Shown: positions 27,277-37,980 of the stretch, in pieces
How the letters are laid out: each line of letters starts with the position of its first letter
Position numbering within the stretch: position 1 is the first letter of the stretch
NCBI RefSeq assembly: GCF_017311415.1
Contig: NZ_JAEKIS010000009.1
Coordinates: 146,076 to 210,075 of the forward strand
DNA length: 64,000 nucleotides
Direction of reading: 5' to 3'
From: Salipiger abyssi
GTDB lineage: Bacteria; Pseudomonadota; Alphaproteobacteria; Rhodobacterales; Rhodobacteraceae
Notes under the pieces: generated by a model
The model's database searches: none
What the model was told of the DNA's origin: nothing
Seen by the model: only the letters and a program-made list of their open reading frames with translations
Made by a program: the position numbers and the translations under genes

Positions 27277-29718
27277 TCAGAACGGCACGTCGTCCTCCGC
27301 GTGCACGAAACGCGCGACCACCTTCTTCACCCCGGATTTCTCGAAGGCGATCTCCAGCTTGTCGCCCTCGATCCCGGTGATCTCGCCATAGCCGAATTTC
27401 TGGTGAAACACCCGCTGGCCCATCTCGAAGGCCGAGACCGCCTGAAGGTCGATCACCGTATTGCGGCTCTCGCGCGGCTGGCTCACCGGGCGCTGCGACG
27501 AGCGTTCCTGCAAGCGCTTCCAGCCCGGGGAATTATAGACATTGGCCTCCGCCGCCCGCGTCTCCAGCCCCGATCCGCCGCCATAGGCCGCGGCCGCGCC
27601 GAAGCCGCCACCATAGAGCCCCGGCGGCGTCAGCACCTCCACATGCGCCTCGGGCAGCTCGTCGATGAAACGCGACGGCAGCGCCGATTGCCACTGGCCG
27701 AACACCCGGCGGTTGCCGGCAAAGGAGATCGTGCAAAGCTCCTCGGCCCGGGTGATGCCGACATAGGCCAGCCGCCGCTCCTCCTCCAGGCCCTTCAGCC
27801 CGCTCTCGTCCATGCTGCGCTGCGACGGGAACAGCCCGTCCTCCCAGCCCGGCAGGAAGACGCAGGGGAATTCCAGCCCCTTGGCCGCGTGCAGCGTCAT
27901 GATCGAGACCTTGGCGCCAGCCTCCTCGCTCTCGTTGTCCATGATCAGCGCGACGTGTTCGAGGAAGCCCTGAAGGTTCTCGAACTGCTCCAGCGCCTTG
28001 ACCAGTTCCTTGAGGTTCTCCAGCCGGCCCGGCGCCTCGGGCGTCTTGTCGTTCTGCCACATCGCCGTGTAGCCGGATTCGTCGAGAATGACCTCGGCCA
28101 GCTCCATATGGCTAAGCTCCGGCGTGCCGCGCCGGGTCTCGCCCACCACAAAGGCGGGCTCGTCGTCGATCACATCGGCACTGTCTTCGGCCTCGCCCGG
28201 GCGCAGCACCGGCCCCAGCATGGTCTCGCGCCAGCGCGCCAGGTTTTCGCAGAGCATCCGCAGCTGGCCGGCGCCCTTGCCGCGGAGCCGCTCCTCCTCC
28301 ACCGCGATGCGGGCGCCCTCGATCAGGGACACGCCGAATTCCCGCGCCGTCGCCTGGATGGTCTGCTGCGCCTTGTCGCCAAGGCCGCGCTTGGGGGTGT
28401 TGACGATGCGCTCGAAGGCGAGATCGTCATCGGGCGAGACCACCAGCCGGAAATAGGCCATGGCATCGCGGATCTCCATCCGCTCGTAAAAGCGCGGGCC
28501 GCCGATCACCCGATAGGGCAGACCGATGGTGAGGAACCGGTCCTCGAAGGCGCGCATCTGATGCGAGGCACGCACCAGAATGGCGATATCGTCGAGCGAA
28601 TATTGCCGCAGCCCGCGCGTGCCCTTTTGCAGCGACTCGATCTCCTCGCCGATCCAGCGCGCCTCTTCCTCGCCATCCCAGTGGCCGATGAGGCGGACCT
28701 TCTCGCCCTCCTCGGCCTGTGTCCAGAGCTCCTTGCCCAGACGCCCCTCATTGCCGCGGATCACGCCGGAGGCGGCGGCGAGGATATGTGGGGTCGAGCG
28801 GTAATTCTGTTCCAGCCGCACCACATGGGCGCCGGGAAAATCCTTTTCGAACCGCAGGATGTTGCCGACCTCGGCACCGCGCCAGCCATAGATCGACTGG
28901 TCGTCGTCGCCGACGCAGCAGATATTCTTGTGCGCGCCCGCCAGCAGCCGCAGCCAGAGATACTGCGCGACGTTGGTGTCCTGATACTCGTCCACGAGGA
29001 TGTAGCGGAACCAGCGCTGATACTGCGCCAGCACGTCCGGATGCGCCTGAAAGATCGTCACCACATGCAGCAGCAGATCGCCGAAATCGCAGGCGTTGAG
29101 TTCGCGCAGACGGGCCTGATACTGTTCGTAAAGCTCGGTGCCGCGATGGTTGAAGGCGCCAGCCTCGGAGGCGGGCACCTTGGCGGGTGTCCAGGCGCGG
29201 TTCTTCCAGTGGTCGATGAGCGAGGCGAGTTGCCGCGCCGGCCAGCGCTTTTCGTCGATATTGTTGAGCGAGAGCAGCTGTTTCAGCAGGCGGATCTGGT
29301 CGTCGGTATCGAGAATGGTGAAATTGCTCTTGAGCCCGGCCAGCTCCGCATGGCGGCGCAGCAGCTTGACGCAGATCGCATGGAAGGTGCCGAGCCAGGG
29401 CATGCCCTCGATCTGCTGGCCGAGCATGCGGCCCACCCGCTCCTTCATCTCGCGCGCGGCCTTGTTGGTGAAGGTCACCGCGAGGATCTCGTTCGGGCGC
29501 GCGTTGCCGCTCATCAGCAGATGCACGATCCGCGCGGTCAGCGCCTTGGTCTTGCCGGTGCCGGCGCCGGCGAGCATCAGCACCGGCCCGTCCATCTGCA
29601 ACACCGCCTCGCGCTGCGCCGGATTCAGGTCGTCGAGATAGGGCGCGGGCCGTGCCGCCATGGCACGGGCCGACAGCGACGCGCCTTCGAAGGCGTCCAT
29701 GTCATCGAAACTGCTCAT
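27277..29718 (-). CDS. uvrD: ATP-dependent DNA helicase, UvrD/PcrA type
   Basis: SF1A 3'-5' helicase of repair and replication restart. 813 residues. It shows LNPAQREAV (Q motif), Walker A LMLAGAGTGKTKALT, the AVTFTNKAAREMKERV helix, motif II VDEYQDTN, GDDDQSIYGWRGA (motif III), LEQNYRST (IV), MTLHAAKGLEFPCVFLPG (V) and VGITRAEE (VI). The C-terminus has a Tudor-like RNAP-contact segment (MGQRVFHQKFGYGEITGIEGDKLEI), typical of UvrD/PcrA. The distinction between pcrA and uvrD by name is conventional. Confidence 0.96.
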   Translation of the reverse strand: MSSFDDMDAFEGASLSARAMAARPAPYLDDLNPAQREAVLQMDGPVLMLAGAGTGKTKALTARIVHLLMSGNARPNEILAVTFTNKAAREMKERVGRMLGQQIEGMPWLGTFHAICVKLLRRHAELAGLKSNFTILDTDDQIRLLKQLLSLNNIDEKRWPARQLASLIDHWKNRAWTPAKVPASEAGAFNHRGTELYEQYQARLRELNACDFGDLLLHVVTIFQAHPDVLAQYQRWFRYILVDEYQDTNVAQYLWLRLLAGAHKNICCVGDDDQSIYGWRGAEVGNILRFEKDFPGAHVVRLEQNYRSTPHILAAASGVIRGNEGRLGKELWTQAEEGEKVRLIGHWDGEEEARWIGEEIESLQKGTRGLRQYSLDDIAILVRASHQMRAFEDRFLTIGLPYRVIGGPRFYERMEIRDAMAYFRLVVSPDDDLAFERIVNTPKRGLGDKAQQTIQATAREFGVSLIEGARIAVEEERLRGKGAGQLRMLCENLARWRETMLGPVLRPGEAEDSADVIDDEPAFVVGETRRGTPELSHMELAEVILDESGYTAMWQNDKTPEAPGRLENLKELVKALEQFENLQGFLEHVALIMDNESEEAGAKVSIMTLHAAKGLEFPCVFLPGWEDGLFPSQRSMDESGLKGLEEERRLAYVGITRAEELCTISFAGNRRVFGQWQSALPSRFIDELPEAHVEVLTPPGLYGGGFGAAAAYGGGSGLETRAAEANVYNSPGWKRLQERSSQRPVSQPRESRNTVIDLQAVSAFEMGQRVFHQKFGYGEITGIEGDKLEIAFEKSGVKKVVARFVHAEDDVPF

Positions 29719-29972
29719 GAGCCCAATCTAGCCGCAGACGCGCATAAAGAAAAGCGGCGTTCACGCAATGTTCCACAGCTTTCACAGCGCTCCGCTTGCA
29801 CGGGCTGTTGCAGCTTGAAACAATGAAATCCGCTAACGGCAAATTCTGTTACGATGCGATTTGCAAAACAGCTGAAAATGCGGGCTAAGTTTGCAAAGCC
29901 ATCTTGCGCCGCAGCGCGGCATCGCGTTCACTCCCCGCCACGGTTCGGAACGGCCCAAAACGGAGGAAAATA

Positions 29973-32900
29973 ATGTCCGAGTTCCAGAAGATTCTCATCG
30001 CCAACCGCGGTGAGATCGCCATTCGCATCATGCGGGCGGCCAACGAGATGGGAAAAAAGACGGTCGCCGTCTTTGCGGAGGAAGACAAGCTCGGGCTCCA
30101 TCGTTTCAAAGCCGACGAGGCCTATCGCATCGGCGAAGGTCTCGGGCCGGTCGCGGCCTATCTGTCGATCCCCGAGATCATCCGCGTCGCCAAGGAATCC
30201 GGCGCGGATGCGATCCATCCGGGCTATGGGCTGCTCTCTGAAAACCCCGATTTCGTCGATGCCTGTGTGGAGGCGGGCATCACCTTTATCGGACCCAAGG
30301 CCGAAACCATGCGCGCGCTCGGCGACAAGGCCAGCGCCCGCAAGGTCGCCATCGAGGCCGGCGTTCCGGTCATCCCCGCCACCGAAGTGCTGGGCGACGA
30401 TTTCAAGGCCATCGCCAAGGAGGCCGAAGAGATCGGCTATCCGCTGATGCTCAAGGCAAGCTGGGGCGGCGGCGGGCGCGGCATGCGCCCGATCGAAAGC
30501 CCCAAGGAGCTGAAGGAAAAGGTGCTGGAGGGCCGCCGCGAGGCCGAGGCCGCCTTTGGCAATGGCGAGGGGTATCTGGAAAAGATGATCACCCGCGCCC
30601 GCCATGTCGAGGTGCAGATCCTCGGCGACAAGCAGGGCAATATCTACCACCTCTATGAGCGCGACTGCTCGGTGCAGCGCCGCAACCAGAAAGTGGTCGA
30701 GCGCGCCCCTGCCCCCTATCTCTCCGAGGCGCAGCGCGAAGAGCTCTGCGAGCTGGGCCGCAAGATCTGCGCGCATGTGAACTACGAATGCGCCGGCACG
30801 GTCGAGTTCCTGATGGATATGGACTCGGGCAAGTTCTACTTCATCGAGGTCAACCCGCGCGTGCAGGTCGAGCATACGGTGACTGAAGAGGTCACCGGCA
30901 TCGACATCGTGCAGGCGCAGATCATGATCGCCGAGGGCAAGAGCCTCGCCGAAGCCACCGGCAAGGCCAGCCAGTACGATATCAAGCTGACCGGCCACGC
31001 GCTGCAAACCCGGATCACCACCGAGGATCCGACCAACAATTTCATCCCCGATTACGGCCGCATCACCGCCTATCGCTCGGCCACCGGCATGGGCATCCGT
31101 CTCGACGGCGGCACCGCCTATGCGGGCGGGGTGATCACCCGCTATTACGATTCGCTGCTGGTGAAGGTGACCGCCAAGGCGCCGACGCCGGAAAAGGCGA
31201 TCAAGCGGATGGACCGGGCGCTGCGGGAATTCCGCATCCGGGGGGTGAGCACGAATATCGACTTCGTGATCAACCTGCTGAAACACCCGGTTTTCCTGAA
31301 CAACCAGTACACCACCAAGTTCATCGACACGACGCCCGAGCTCTTCGATTTCAAGAAGCGCCGCGACCGGGGCACCAAGGTGCTGACCTATCTCGCCGAT
31401 ATCACGGTGAACGGGCATCCGGAGGTGCAGGGCCGTCCCAAGCCGCATGCGGAGCTGAAGCCGGCCAAGCCGCCGGCGCCGCGCACCGAGACGCCGCCCG
31501 CCGGCACGCGCACGCTGCTGGAGGAGAAAGGCGCACAGGCGGTGGCCGACTGGATGGCCGCGCAGAAACAGCTGCTGATCACCGACACCACCATGCGCGA
31601 CGGTCACCAGTCGCTGCTGGCCACCCGCATGCGCTCGCTCGACATGATCAAGGTGGCGCCGGCCTATGCGGCGAACCTCTCGGGGCTGTTCTCGGTGGAA
31701 TGCTGGGGCGGCGCGACCTTCGACGTGGCCTACCGCTTCCTCCAGGAATGCCCCTGGCAGCGGCTGCGCGACATCCGTGCCAAGATGCCCAACGTCATGA
31801 CGCAGATGCTGCTGCGCGCCTCGAACGGGGTGGGCTATACCAACTATCCCGACAATGTGGTGCAGAGCTTTGTGGCGCAGGCGGCGGCCTCGGGTGTCGA
31901 CGTGTTCCGCGTCTTCGACAGCTTGAACTGGGTCGAGAACATGCGCGTCGCCATGGATGCGGTGATCGAAAGCGGCAAGGTCTGCGAGGGCACGATCTGC
32001 TATACCGGCGATATCCTCGACCCGGCCCGCGCCAAATACGACCTGAAATACTATGTCGCGATGGGCAAGGAGCTGAAGGCCGCCGGCGCGCATGTGCTGG
32101 GGCTGAAGGACATGGCCGGGCTGCTGAAACCCTCCGCCGCCGGCGCGCTGATCTCGGCGCTGAAGGAAGAGGTCGGCCTGCCGATCCATTTCCACACCCA
32201 TGACACCAGTGGTGCGGCTATCGCCACCATCATGGAGGCGTCGAAAGCGGGCGTCGACGCGGTGGATGCGGCGATGGATGCGCTTTCCGGCAACACCTCG
32301 CAGCCGACGCTGGGCTCCATCGTCGAGGCGCTGCGTCACACCGACCGCGACACCGGGCTCGACATGGAGGTGATCCGCGAGACCTCGAACTACTGGGAAG
32401 CGGTGCGCGGCCAGTACGCCGCTTTCGAGAGCGGCATGCAGTCGCCCGCCTCCGAGGTCTATCTGCACGAGATGCCGGGCGGCCAGTTCACCAACCTCAA
32501 GGCGCAGGCGCGTTCGCTGGGGCTGGAAGAGCGCTGGCACGAGGTCGCCAAGACCTATGCCGACGTGAACATGATGTTCGGCGATATCGTCAAGGTGACC
32601 CCCTCCTCCAAGGTGGTGGGCGACATGGCGCTGATGATGGTCAGCCAGGGCCTGACCCGCGCGCAGGTCGAGGATCCGAAGACCGAGGTGAGTTTCCCCG
32701 ATTCGGTCATCGACATGATGCGCGGCAATCTCGGCCAGCCGCCGGGCGGCTTTCCCAAGGGGATCGTCAAGAAGGTTCTGAAGAGCGAAAAGCCCAACAC
32801 CGACCGCCCCGGCGCGCATCTGGCGCCGGCCGATTTCGACGCGCTGCGCAAGGAGCTTGAGGCGAAATTCGAGGATGTCGAATTCGACGACGAGGATTTC

Positions 32901-33416
32901 AACGGCTACCTGATGTATCCCAAGGTCTTCACCGATTACGTCGCCCGGCACGAGGATTACGGCCCCGTACGGGTGCTGCCGACGCTGAGCTATTTCTACG
33001 GCATGCAGCCCGGCGAGGAGATCACCGCCGAGATAGACCCGGGCAAGACGCTGGAGATCCGGCTGATCGCGGTGGGCGAGACACAGGACGATGGCGAAGT
33101 GCGGGTGTTCTTTGAACTCAACGGCCAGCCGCGCACCATCCGCGTGGCCGACCGCAAGGCCAAGGCGTCCTCGGCGGCGCGACCCAAGGCAGAGACCGGA
33201 AACACCAACCATATCGGCGCGCCGATGCCGGGCGTGGTGGCCAGCGTCGCGGTGTCTGCCGGGCAGAAGGTCAAGGAAGGCGATCTGCTGCTGACCATCG
33301 AGGCAATGAAGATGGAAACCGGCCTGCATGCCGAGCGCGACGCGACGGTGAAAGCCGTGCATGTGCAGCCGGGCGGCCAGATCGACGCCAAGGACCTTCT
33401 GATCGAGCTGGAGTGA
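29973..33416 (+). CDS. pyc: Pyruvate carboxylase
   Basis: Biotin enzyme that makes oxaloacetate from pyruvate (anaplerosis). 1147 residues in the single-chain order: biotin carboxylase domain (KILIANRGEIAIR at the start; ATP-grasp loop KASWGGGGRGM; FIEVNPRVQVEHTVTEE), then carboxyltransferase domain (TTMRDGHQSLLATRMR, CWGGATFDVAYRF, HFHTHDTSG), then the biotinyl carrier with EAMKMET and Lys1113. GGAGG stands 8 bases before the ATG at 29973; the frame open further upstream has no homology. A 16-bp terminator follows. It stands as a single gene. Confidence 0.98.
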   Translation: MSEFQKILIANRGEIAIRIMRAANEMGKKTVAVFAEEDKLGLHRFKADEAYRIGEGLGPVAAYLSIPEIIRVAKESGADAIHPGYGLLSENPDFVDACVEAGITFIGPKAETMRALGDKASARKVAIEAGVPVIPATEVLGDDFKAIAKEAEEIGYPLMLKASWGGGGRGMRPIESPKELKEKVLEGRREAEAAFGNGEGYLEKMITRARHVEVQILGDKQGNIYHLYERDCSVQRRNQKVVERAPAPYLSEAQREELCELGRKICAHVNYECAGTVEFLMDMDSGKFYFIEVNPRVQVEHTVTEEVTGIDIVQAQIMIAEGKSLAEATGKASQYDIKLTGHALQTRITTEDPTNNFIPDYGRITAYRSATGMGIRLDGGTAYAGGVITRYYDSLLVKVTAKAPTPEKAIKRMDRALREFRIRGVSTNIDFVINLLKHPVFLNNQYTTKFIDTTPELFDFKKRRDRGTKVLTYLADITVNGHPEVQGRPKPHAELKPAKPPAPRTETPPAGTRTLLEEKGAQAVADWMAAQKQLLITDTTMRDGHQSLLATRMRSLDMIKVAPAYAANLSGLFSVECWGGATFDVAYRFLQECPWQRLRDIRAKMPNVMTQMLLRASNGVGYTNYPDNVVQSFVAQAAASGVDVFRVFDSLNWVENMRVAMDAVIESGKVCEGTICYTGDILDPARAKYDLKYYVAMGKELKAAGAHVLGLKDMAGLLKPSAAGALISALKEEVGLPIHFHTHDTSGAAIATIMEASKAGVDAVDAAMDALSGNTSQPTLGSIVEALRHTDRDTGLDMEVIRETSNYWEAVRGQYAAFESGMQSPASEVYLHEMPGGQFTNLKAQARSLGLEERWHEVAKTYADVNMMFGDIVKVTPSSKVVGDMALMMVSQGLTRAQVEDPKTEVSFPDSVIDMMRGNLGQPPGGFPKGIVKKVLKSEKPNTDRPGAHLAPADFDALRKELEAKFEDVEFDDEDFNGYLMYPKVFTDYVARHEDYGPVRVLPTLSYFYGMQPGEEITAEIDPGKTLEIRLIAVGETQDDGEVRVFFELNGQPRTIRVADRKAKASSAARPKAETGNTNHIGAPMPGVVASVAVSAGQKVKEGDLLLTIEAMKMETGLHAERDATVKAVHVQPGGQIDAKDLLIELE

Positions 33417-33497
33417 TCCGGCCTCGCCGCGCGGGGGCCCTGCCCCCGGCGCGCCTTCGCCCGGATCGGCAAAACGCCTCGCATCGCCCCATCAAGA

Positions 33498-33532
33498 CAA
33501 AAGGCGCTTTCGGATCCCGAAAGCGCCTTTTG
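33498..33532. terminator. Strong bidirectional terminator
   Basis: A perfect 16-bp stem (33498-33513 with 33517-33532, three-base loop) with A-run and T-run at its edges (CAAAAGGCGCTTTCGG and its complement). It serves pyc on the plus strand and the aminotransferase gene on the minus strand. Confidence 0.9.
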
Positions 33533-33611
33533 TGTCCGTGCCGAAGCGGGCTGACGACCTCTCCCGATGATCGCGGAGCGCCACTCTTCGGCCAGGGTCT
33601 CTCTCAGGCAA

Positions 33612-34862
33612 TCACGCCAGAATGCGCTGCATCGCCGACAGAAACGCCGCCACCTCGGCCTCGGTGTTGTAGTGGCAGAGCGAGACGCGCACGCAATCGG
33701 CCTGCCCCAGTGGAACGAGGATATTGCCCGAATAGTGATCGGCCTTGCGGGTATGCACCCGGATGCCCTGATCGGCCAGCGCCGCCACCAGATCCGGCGA
33801 GGCCTGCCCGTCGGCATAAAAGCTCACCAGCCCCTCGCGCGCCGGGTTGTCCACGCCGCCGACAACGGTAACGCCCGCCATCTCCGCAAGCCCCGGCAGG
33901 TTGCCGGTGCCGTGCAGCATGGCCTGGGTCAGCGCTGCCTCGTGATCGTGGATCGCCCGGCCCGCCGCCTCGATCCGCGCACGCGGCTCGGCGGCATCGC
34001 TCACCTGCGAGCCCAGCCATTCGAAATACTCCACCACATCGGAGAAGGTGGCATAGGCGCCGGTGTCGCGGGTGCCGAGCTCCCAGTTGCCCTCCGGCGC
34101 GCCGATCAGCGCGTCGTGGCGCAGCCCGCTCAGCCGGCCGGAGGCCCAGGCCAGACCGTAGCCATGGCGCGAGAACACCTTGTAGGGCGAGATCACATAG
34201 CCGTCGATGTCGTAGGACGCGATGTCGATGCCGCCGTGACAGGCGTGCTGGATGCCGTCCACCACGATCAGCGCCTCGGGCGCCTTCGCGCGGATCGCCG
34301 CGACGATGCCGGGCACATCCATGCTCATGCCGGTCACCGGCGAGGTGTGCAGGATCGTCGCCACGCGCACATCCCCGGTCGCCGCCGCCGCATAGGCCTC
34401 CGGCGTGACCGTGCCGGTGGCGTCGTCATGCGGCACCAGCACATGGCGCTTGCCCGACACCTCCGCCCAGCGGGCGCAGGCGCTGCGCGAGGCGGGATGC
34501 TCCACCGTCGAGCCCAGCACCACGCCATCCGGCGTGCCGAGGCAGGCATCGGCAATCAGCCGGAACAGCAGCTCCGTGCCGCTCTCACCGACAAACACCT
34601 TGCCCGCATCGGCGCCCAGAAACAGCGCCGCATCCTCGCGCGCCTTGGCGATGATCTCTCCCAGCGCCGCCGAGGCCGGGTTGTCGCGGCCCTGATTGTC
34701 GGGGATCGCGGCGAAGCGTGCCGAGGTCTCGACCACGGAATTCAGCGTCAGCGCGCCGCCGGCATTCTCGAAGAAAACCCGCGGCCCGGTGAAGGGGCAG
34801 GTTTCGACATGGGCAAAGCGGGCGCGGATCTCGGTCAGCAGCTCGGGGGTGATCGCGGTCAA
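33612..34862 (-). CDS. Class V aminotransferase (cysteine desulfurase-like)
   Basis: 416 residues, PLP fold type I. It shows FFENAGGALTL, the cofactor-contacting STVEHPAS, VDGIQHACHGG and the PLP Lys228 in SPYKVFSRHGYG. It resembles the SufS/CsdA group, but the usual C-terminal catalytic-Cys loop is not evident, so desulfurase activity is uncertain. The start is inferred as TTG at 34862, overlapping the stop of yacG (TTGA), with AGAGGA upstream; no ATG precedes the conserved part. It is the last gene of the infA-maf-rng-yacG series and looks like an add-on. Confidence 0.8.
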   Translation of the reverse strand: MTAITPELLTEIRARFAHVETCPFTGPRVFFENAGGALTLNSVVETSARFAAIPDNQGRDNPASAALGEIIAKAREDAALFLGADAGKVFVGESGTELLFRLIADACLGTPDGVVLGSTVEHPASRSACARWAEVSGKRHVLVPHDDATGTVTPEAYAAAATGDVRVATILHTSPVTGMSMDVPGIVAAIRAKAPEALIVVDGIQHACHGGIDIASYDIDGYVISPYKVFSRHGYGLAWASGRLSGLRHDALIGAPEGNWELGTRDTGAYATFSDVVEYFEWLGSQVSDAAEPRARIEAAGRAIHDHEAALTQAMLHGTGNLPGLAEMAGVTVVGGVDNPAREGLVSFYADGQASPDLVAALADQGIRVHTRKADHYSGNILVPLGQADCVRVSLCHYNTEAEVAAFLSAMQRILA

Positions 34863-35047
34863 TGTTTCGTATCCTCTTGCCGGGCCTTCTCGGCGGCCTC
34901 GATGGCCTCTTCGACATCCTCGGGATCGGTCGAGGGGATGGCGTAGCTGCCCGACATCCATTTCGCCAGGTCGATATCGGCGCAGCGCTTCGAGCAGAAG
35001 GGGCGGAGTTTCGCATCGGTCGCGCGACCGCAGATCGGGCAGCTCAT
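34859..35047 (-). CDS. yacG: DNA gyrase inhibitor YacG
   Basis: 62-residue zinc protein. CPICG and FCSKRC provide the four Cys ligands, followed by DLAKWMSGSYAIP as in YacG, which binds GyrB in E. coli. GGAGGTG precedes the ATG. It overlaps rng (ATGA) before it and the aminotransferase (TTGA) after it, so the four minus-strand genes maf-rng-yacG-aminotransferase are all translationally coupled. Confidence 0.92.
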   Translation of the reverse strand: MSCPICGRATDAKLRPFCSKRCADIDLAKWMSGSYAIPSTDPEDVEEAIEAAEKARQEDTKH

Positions 35048-36060
35048 TTCAACACCTCCCGCAGCGGCACGCGCTCGCGCTTGCGCTGCAACTCCATCAG
35101 CCCGAGCTGCGTCCAGCCGGCGAGGACGGTATCCGTATCGTCCTGCTTGAGCGCGGCGCGCAGCACCTGCTCCATCTGGCGGCGCTCCTTCTTCGGCGCC
35201 GGCGCCGGATCGACCAGCACCTGACCGCCCAGGCCCCGCAGCCGCAGCTGGCGCGGCAGTTCGCGCAGCGCCGCCATATTGGCCTTGAGCCCCGCCGCGG
35301 GCGAAGTGTCGCCGCCGGTATTGATGTCGACCGCGACCAGCGCGCGGGTCGGCTCGATGCACATGGAGCCGCCGCCCGCGAGCGGCACCAGCGGGCTGCG
35401 CAGCGCCTCGATCAGATCATGCACATTGTGGCGCTCGAAGCTGCCGGGCTCGGCATCGACCTCTTCCGCCTGCCATTCCCGCCAGGCCAGCGCCTGCGGC
35501 CCGTCGCCCTCGACCAGCGTCTCGGCCTCGCCCGTGGTGTCGGCCAGAACCGTTGCCGCGAGCTGCACCATGGCGTCGATATCCTCGGCGATGTCCTGGG
35601 CGTCGGCACCGGCGCAGGAGGAGCGCAGGATCAGCCCGTGATCTCCCTCCATCACGTCATGGGCGATGGCCAGCAGCTCGTCGCGCAGATCGTCGTCCTT
35701 GATCTGGCGCGAGACGTTGATGCCCGGCGCGCCGGGGGTGACGATGGCATAGCGCGATTTGAAGAGCAGCCGCGTGGTGACCGGAATCGCCTTGCCCGGC
35801 TCGGCATAGCCGGTGACCTGCACCAGCAGTGCATCGCCCGGCGCCAGCCCCTTGACCTGCCGCAGAAAGGCATTGCCGTCAGGGGTTTGCAGGAACATCC
35901 CGCCCTGCCCCTTCATCGGGCGCAGCGCAGTGGCGCGATAGATCGTGCCCGGTCGCGGGTGGTCGCTGTCGATCAGCAGATCGTGTAGCTGACCATCGAC
36001 GATCAGCGCCGCGGCCTCGGTGCCGTCCAGCGCCTCGAGTGCAATCGTGCGTCCCTTCAT
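35044..36060 (-). CDS. rng: Ribonuclease E/G family protein
   Basis: 338 residues, a short RNase G-like protein. It begins with a short S1-like N-terminal part ([21 protein letters not shown]), a DNase-I-like core with the catalytic Asp region [12 protein letters not shown], and the [14 protein letters not shown] helix. No zinc-link CPxCxG is seen, and it lacks the RNase E scaffold. This short form next to maf, yacG and infA is standard in Rhodobacteraceae. The ATG overlaps the maf stop. Confidence 0.88.
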   Translation of the reverse strand: MKGRTIALEALDGTEAAALIVDGQLHDLLIDSDHPRPGTIYRATALRPMKGQGGMFLQTPDGNAFLRQVKGLAPGDALLVQVTGYAEPGKAIPVTTRLLFKSRYAIVTPGAPGINVSRQIKDDDLRDELLAIAHDVMEGDHGLILRSSCAGADAQDIAEDIDAMVQLAATVLADTTGEAETLVEGDGPQALAWREWQAEEVDAEPGSFERHNVHDLIEALRSPLVPLAGGGSMCIEPTRALVAVDINTGGDTSPAAGLKANMAALRELPRQLRLRGLGGQVLVDPAPAPKKERRQMEQVLRAALKQDDTDTVLAGWTQLGLMELQRKRERVPLREVLK

Positions 36061-36635
36061 GACACCGCCTTATAGAGAGGATAGCCCGCCGCCGAAAGCA
36101 GCCCGGCGGTTTCGGCAAGCGGCAGCCCGACCACGGCGGTGAAGCTGCCGTTGATCCATGGAATGAACGCTCCCGCCGGCCCCTGAATGCCGTAGCCGCC
36201 GGCCTTGCCGCGCCAGTCGCCGCTTTGCAGATAGGCGTTGAGCTCTTCGTTGGAGAGGCTCTTCATCTTTACCTGGGTGACGACATCGCGTTCCCAGATC
36301 CTGTCCCCGCGCTTCACCGCCACCGCGGTGATCACCCGGTGACGGCGCCCGGACAGCGCCGTGAGAAATCCCGCCGCCTCCTTCTCATCCGCCGGCTTGC
36401 CGAGGATTCGCCGCCCAAGCGCGACGGTGGTGTCGGCGGAGAGCACGATCTCGTCCGGCCCGCAGGGAATCGCCTCGGCCTTCTCGCGCGCAAGACGCAC
36501 GCAATAGGGGCGCGGCAACTCGCCCTTGCGGGGATCCTCGTCGATATCGGGGGGGCGGATGTCGGCGGGTGTGACGCCAAGCTGCGCAAGCAGCTCGCGG
36601 CGGCGCGGGCTGCCGGAGCCGAGAACGAGTTTCAT
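36057..36635 (-). CDS. maf: Maf nucleoside triphosphate pyrophosphatase
   Basis: 192 residues. Hydrolyses non-canonical or dTTP/UTP-type nucleotides (house cleaning; linked to septum inhibition in Bacillus). [18 protein letters not shown] (Maf start), LAREKAEAI, the catalytic [17 protein letters not shown] and [13 protein letters not shown] are present. It lies 66 bases downstream of infA on the same strand. Confidence 0.94.
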   Translation of the reverse strand: MKLVLGSGSPRRRELLAQLGVTPADIRPPDIDEDPRKGELPRPYCVRLAREKAEAIPCGPDEIVLSADTTVALGRRILGKPADEKEAAGFLTALSGRRHRVITAVAVKRGDRIWERDVVTQVKMKSLSNEELNAYLQSGDWRGKAGGYGIQGPAGAFIPWINGSFTAVVGLPLAETAGLLSAAGYPLYKAVS

Positions 36636-36701
36636 GCGCGGGCCCGTGCGGTTGCGCTCCGCAAAGCGGAAACTTCCGGTGAATTCAGGCCCATGCAGGA
36701 C

Positions 36702-36920
36702 TTACTTAAAGCGATAGTTGATCCGACCCTTGGTCAGATCGTAGGGGGTCATTTCGACCTGAACGCGGTCGCCAGCCAGAACCCGGATGCGGTTTTTCCG
36801 CATCTTGCCTGCCGTATGCGCGATGATCTCATGGCCGTTCTCGAGCTCGACCCGGAATGTCGCGTTGGGCAGGAGTTCCTTCACGACGCCGGGGAATTCG
36901 AGAATGTCTTCCTTGGCCAT
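36702..36920 (-). CDS. infA: Translation initiation factor IF-1
   Basis: 72-residue OB-fold factor that occupies the ribosomal A site during initiation. [20 protein letters not shown] through GRINYRFK is full length and typical. AGGAGA precedes the ATG at 36920; an upstream in-frame start at 37139 would add an unrelated extension. It opens the infA-maf-rng-yacG group. Confidence 0.97.
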   Translation of the reverse strand: MAKEDILEFPGVVKELLPNATFRVELENGHEIIAHTAGKMRKNRIRVLAGDRVQVEMTPYDLTKGRINYRFK

Positions 36921-37017
36921 GGTGTCTCCTGTTTGTGCCGTTCCACCAAACGTTGCGGAACGCCCAACGATATGCGCCCAAATCACGGGATTTTCAAGGG
37001 CACATCTGCCCTGCAAA

Positions 37018-37902
37018 TCAGGAAAGGCTCCGCAAGATGGCGGGGCGGTCACGCCCGGCCTGCTCGTCCCAGTGGGTGCGGTTGAGCACGACACCATCCT
37101 TGCGGACCCGCGCCACCGCGTCAAGATCAAGCTCCGCATAGGTCCAGCCCGGGCGGTTCATCGCCCCTTCCGCCAGCACGCCGGTGGCGGGAAAGCCGGT
37201 ATCGGGCGGGCCGAAGATGCCGCCCATGCCGCAATTCGTGTCCACCGCCTCGGACCAGTCGCAATCGCCCACGGTCGAGGCCATCACCGTCACGCACTGC
37301 TGTTCGAGCGCGCGGGCCATGGCGCCGATGCGCACGCGATTGTAGCCATGCGCCGCCTCGGTGCAGGAGGGCACAAGGAGCAGATCGGCCTCGGAAAGCG
37401 CCCGCGCCAGAAGGGGGTATTCGCTGTCATAGCAGATCAGGATGCCGATCTTGCCGAGCGCGGTGTCGAAGAGCGTCAGCGGCCCGCCGCCCACGACGCC
37501 CCAGTCCTCGCGCTCGAAGCGGGTCATGATCTGCTTGTCCTGATGCCCCATGGCCCCCGAGGGCGCAAAGAGCCGGGCGCGGTTGACCGGGCGCGGGCCG
37601 ATTTCCGCATCGAAAACCGGGGCGGAGGCGGCGAGGATATGCACGCCGTGTTTCCGCGCCAGCTCTACATGCAGCGCGTCGGCGTCGGGGATGCGCTCGG
37701 AGACCGCATGAAGCGAGGCTTCGAGATCCTGCGCCGTGGCGCGGCCGGCCAGCGTCGCCAGTTCCATCGCGCCGTATTCGGGGAAGACCAGAAGATCCGC
37801 GCCCTGCCCCGCGGCCTCGCCCACCCAGTCGGTGAGCTTTGTCGCGTAAGCCTCCCAGCAGTCGAGGAAATCCATCTTGTAGGCGGCGGCGGCGAGTTTC
37901 AT
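37018..37902 (-). CDS. Carbon-nitrogen hydrolase (nitrilase superfamily)
   Basis: 294 residues. The Glu-Lys-Cys triad is Glu42 (FPEYGAME), Lys123 ([11 protein letters not shown]) and Cys155 ([10 protein letters not shown]). It hydrolyses a C-N bond of an amide or nitrile; the substrate is not predictable. The gene follows a GNAT acetyltransferase on the same strand after about 80 bases and precedes infA, interrupting the conserved UPF0262/LMW-phosphatase/infA neighbourhood together with two other genes. Confidence 0.9.
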   Translation of the reverse strand: MKLAAAAYKMDFLDCWEAYATKLTDWVGEAAGQGADLLVFPEYGAMELATLAGRATAQDLEASLHAVSERIPDADALHVELARKHGVHILAASAPVFDAEIGPRPVNRARLFAPSGAMGHQDKQIMTRFEREDWGVVGGGPLTLFDTALGKIGILICYDSEYPLLARALSEADLLLVPSCTEAAHGYNRVRIGAMARALEQQCVTVMASTVGDCDWSEAVDTNCGMGGIFGPPDTGFPATGVLAEGAMNRPGWTYAELDLDAVARVRKDGVVLNRTHWDEQAGRDRPAILRSLS

Positions 37903-37980
37903 GGCGTCGTCCTTGTTGCAAGCGGCGGTCGGGGCGCTGCCCCGGACCCCGGGATATTTATGGCCAATGGAAAACCGAAA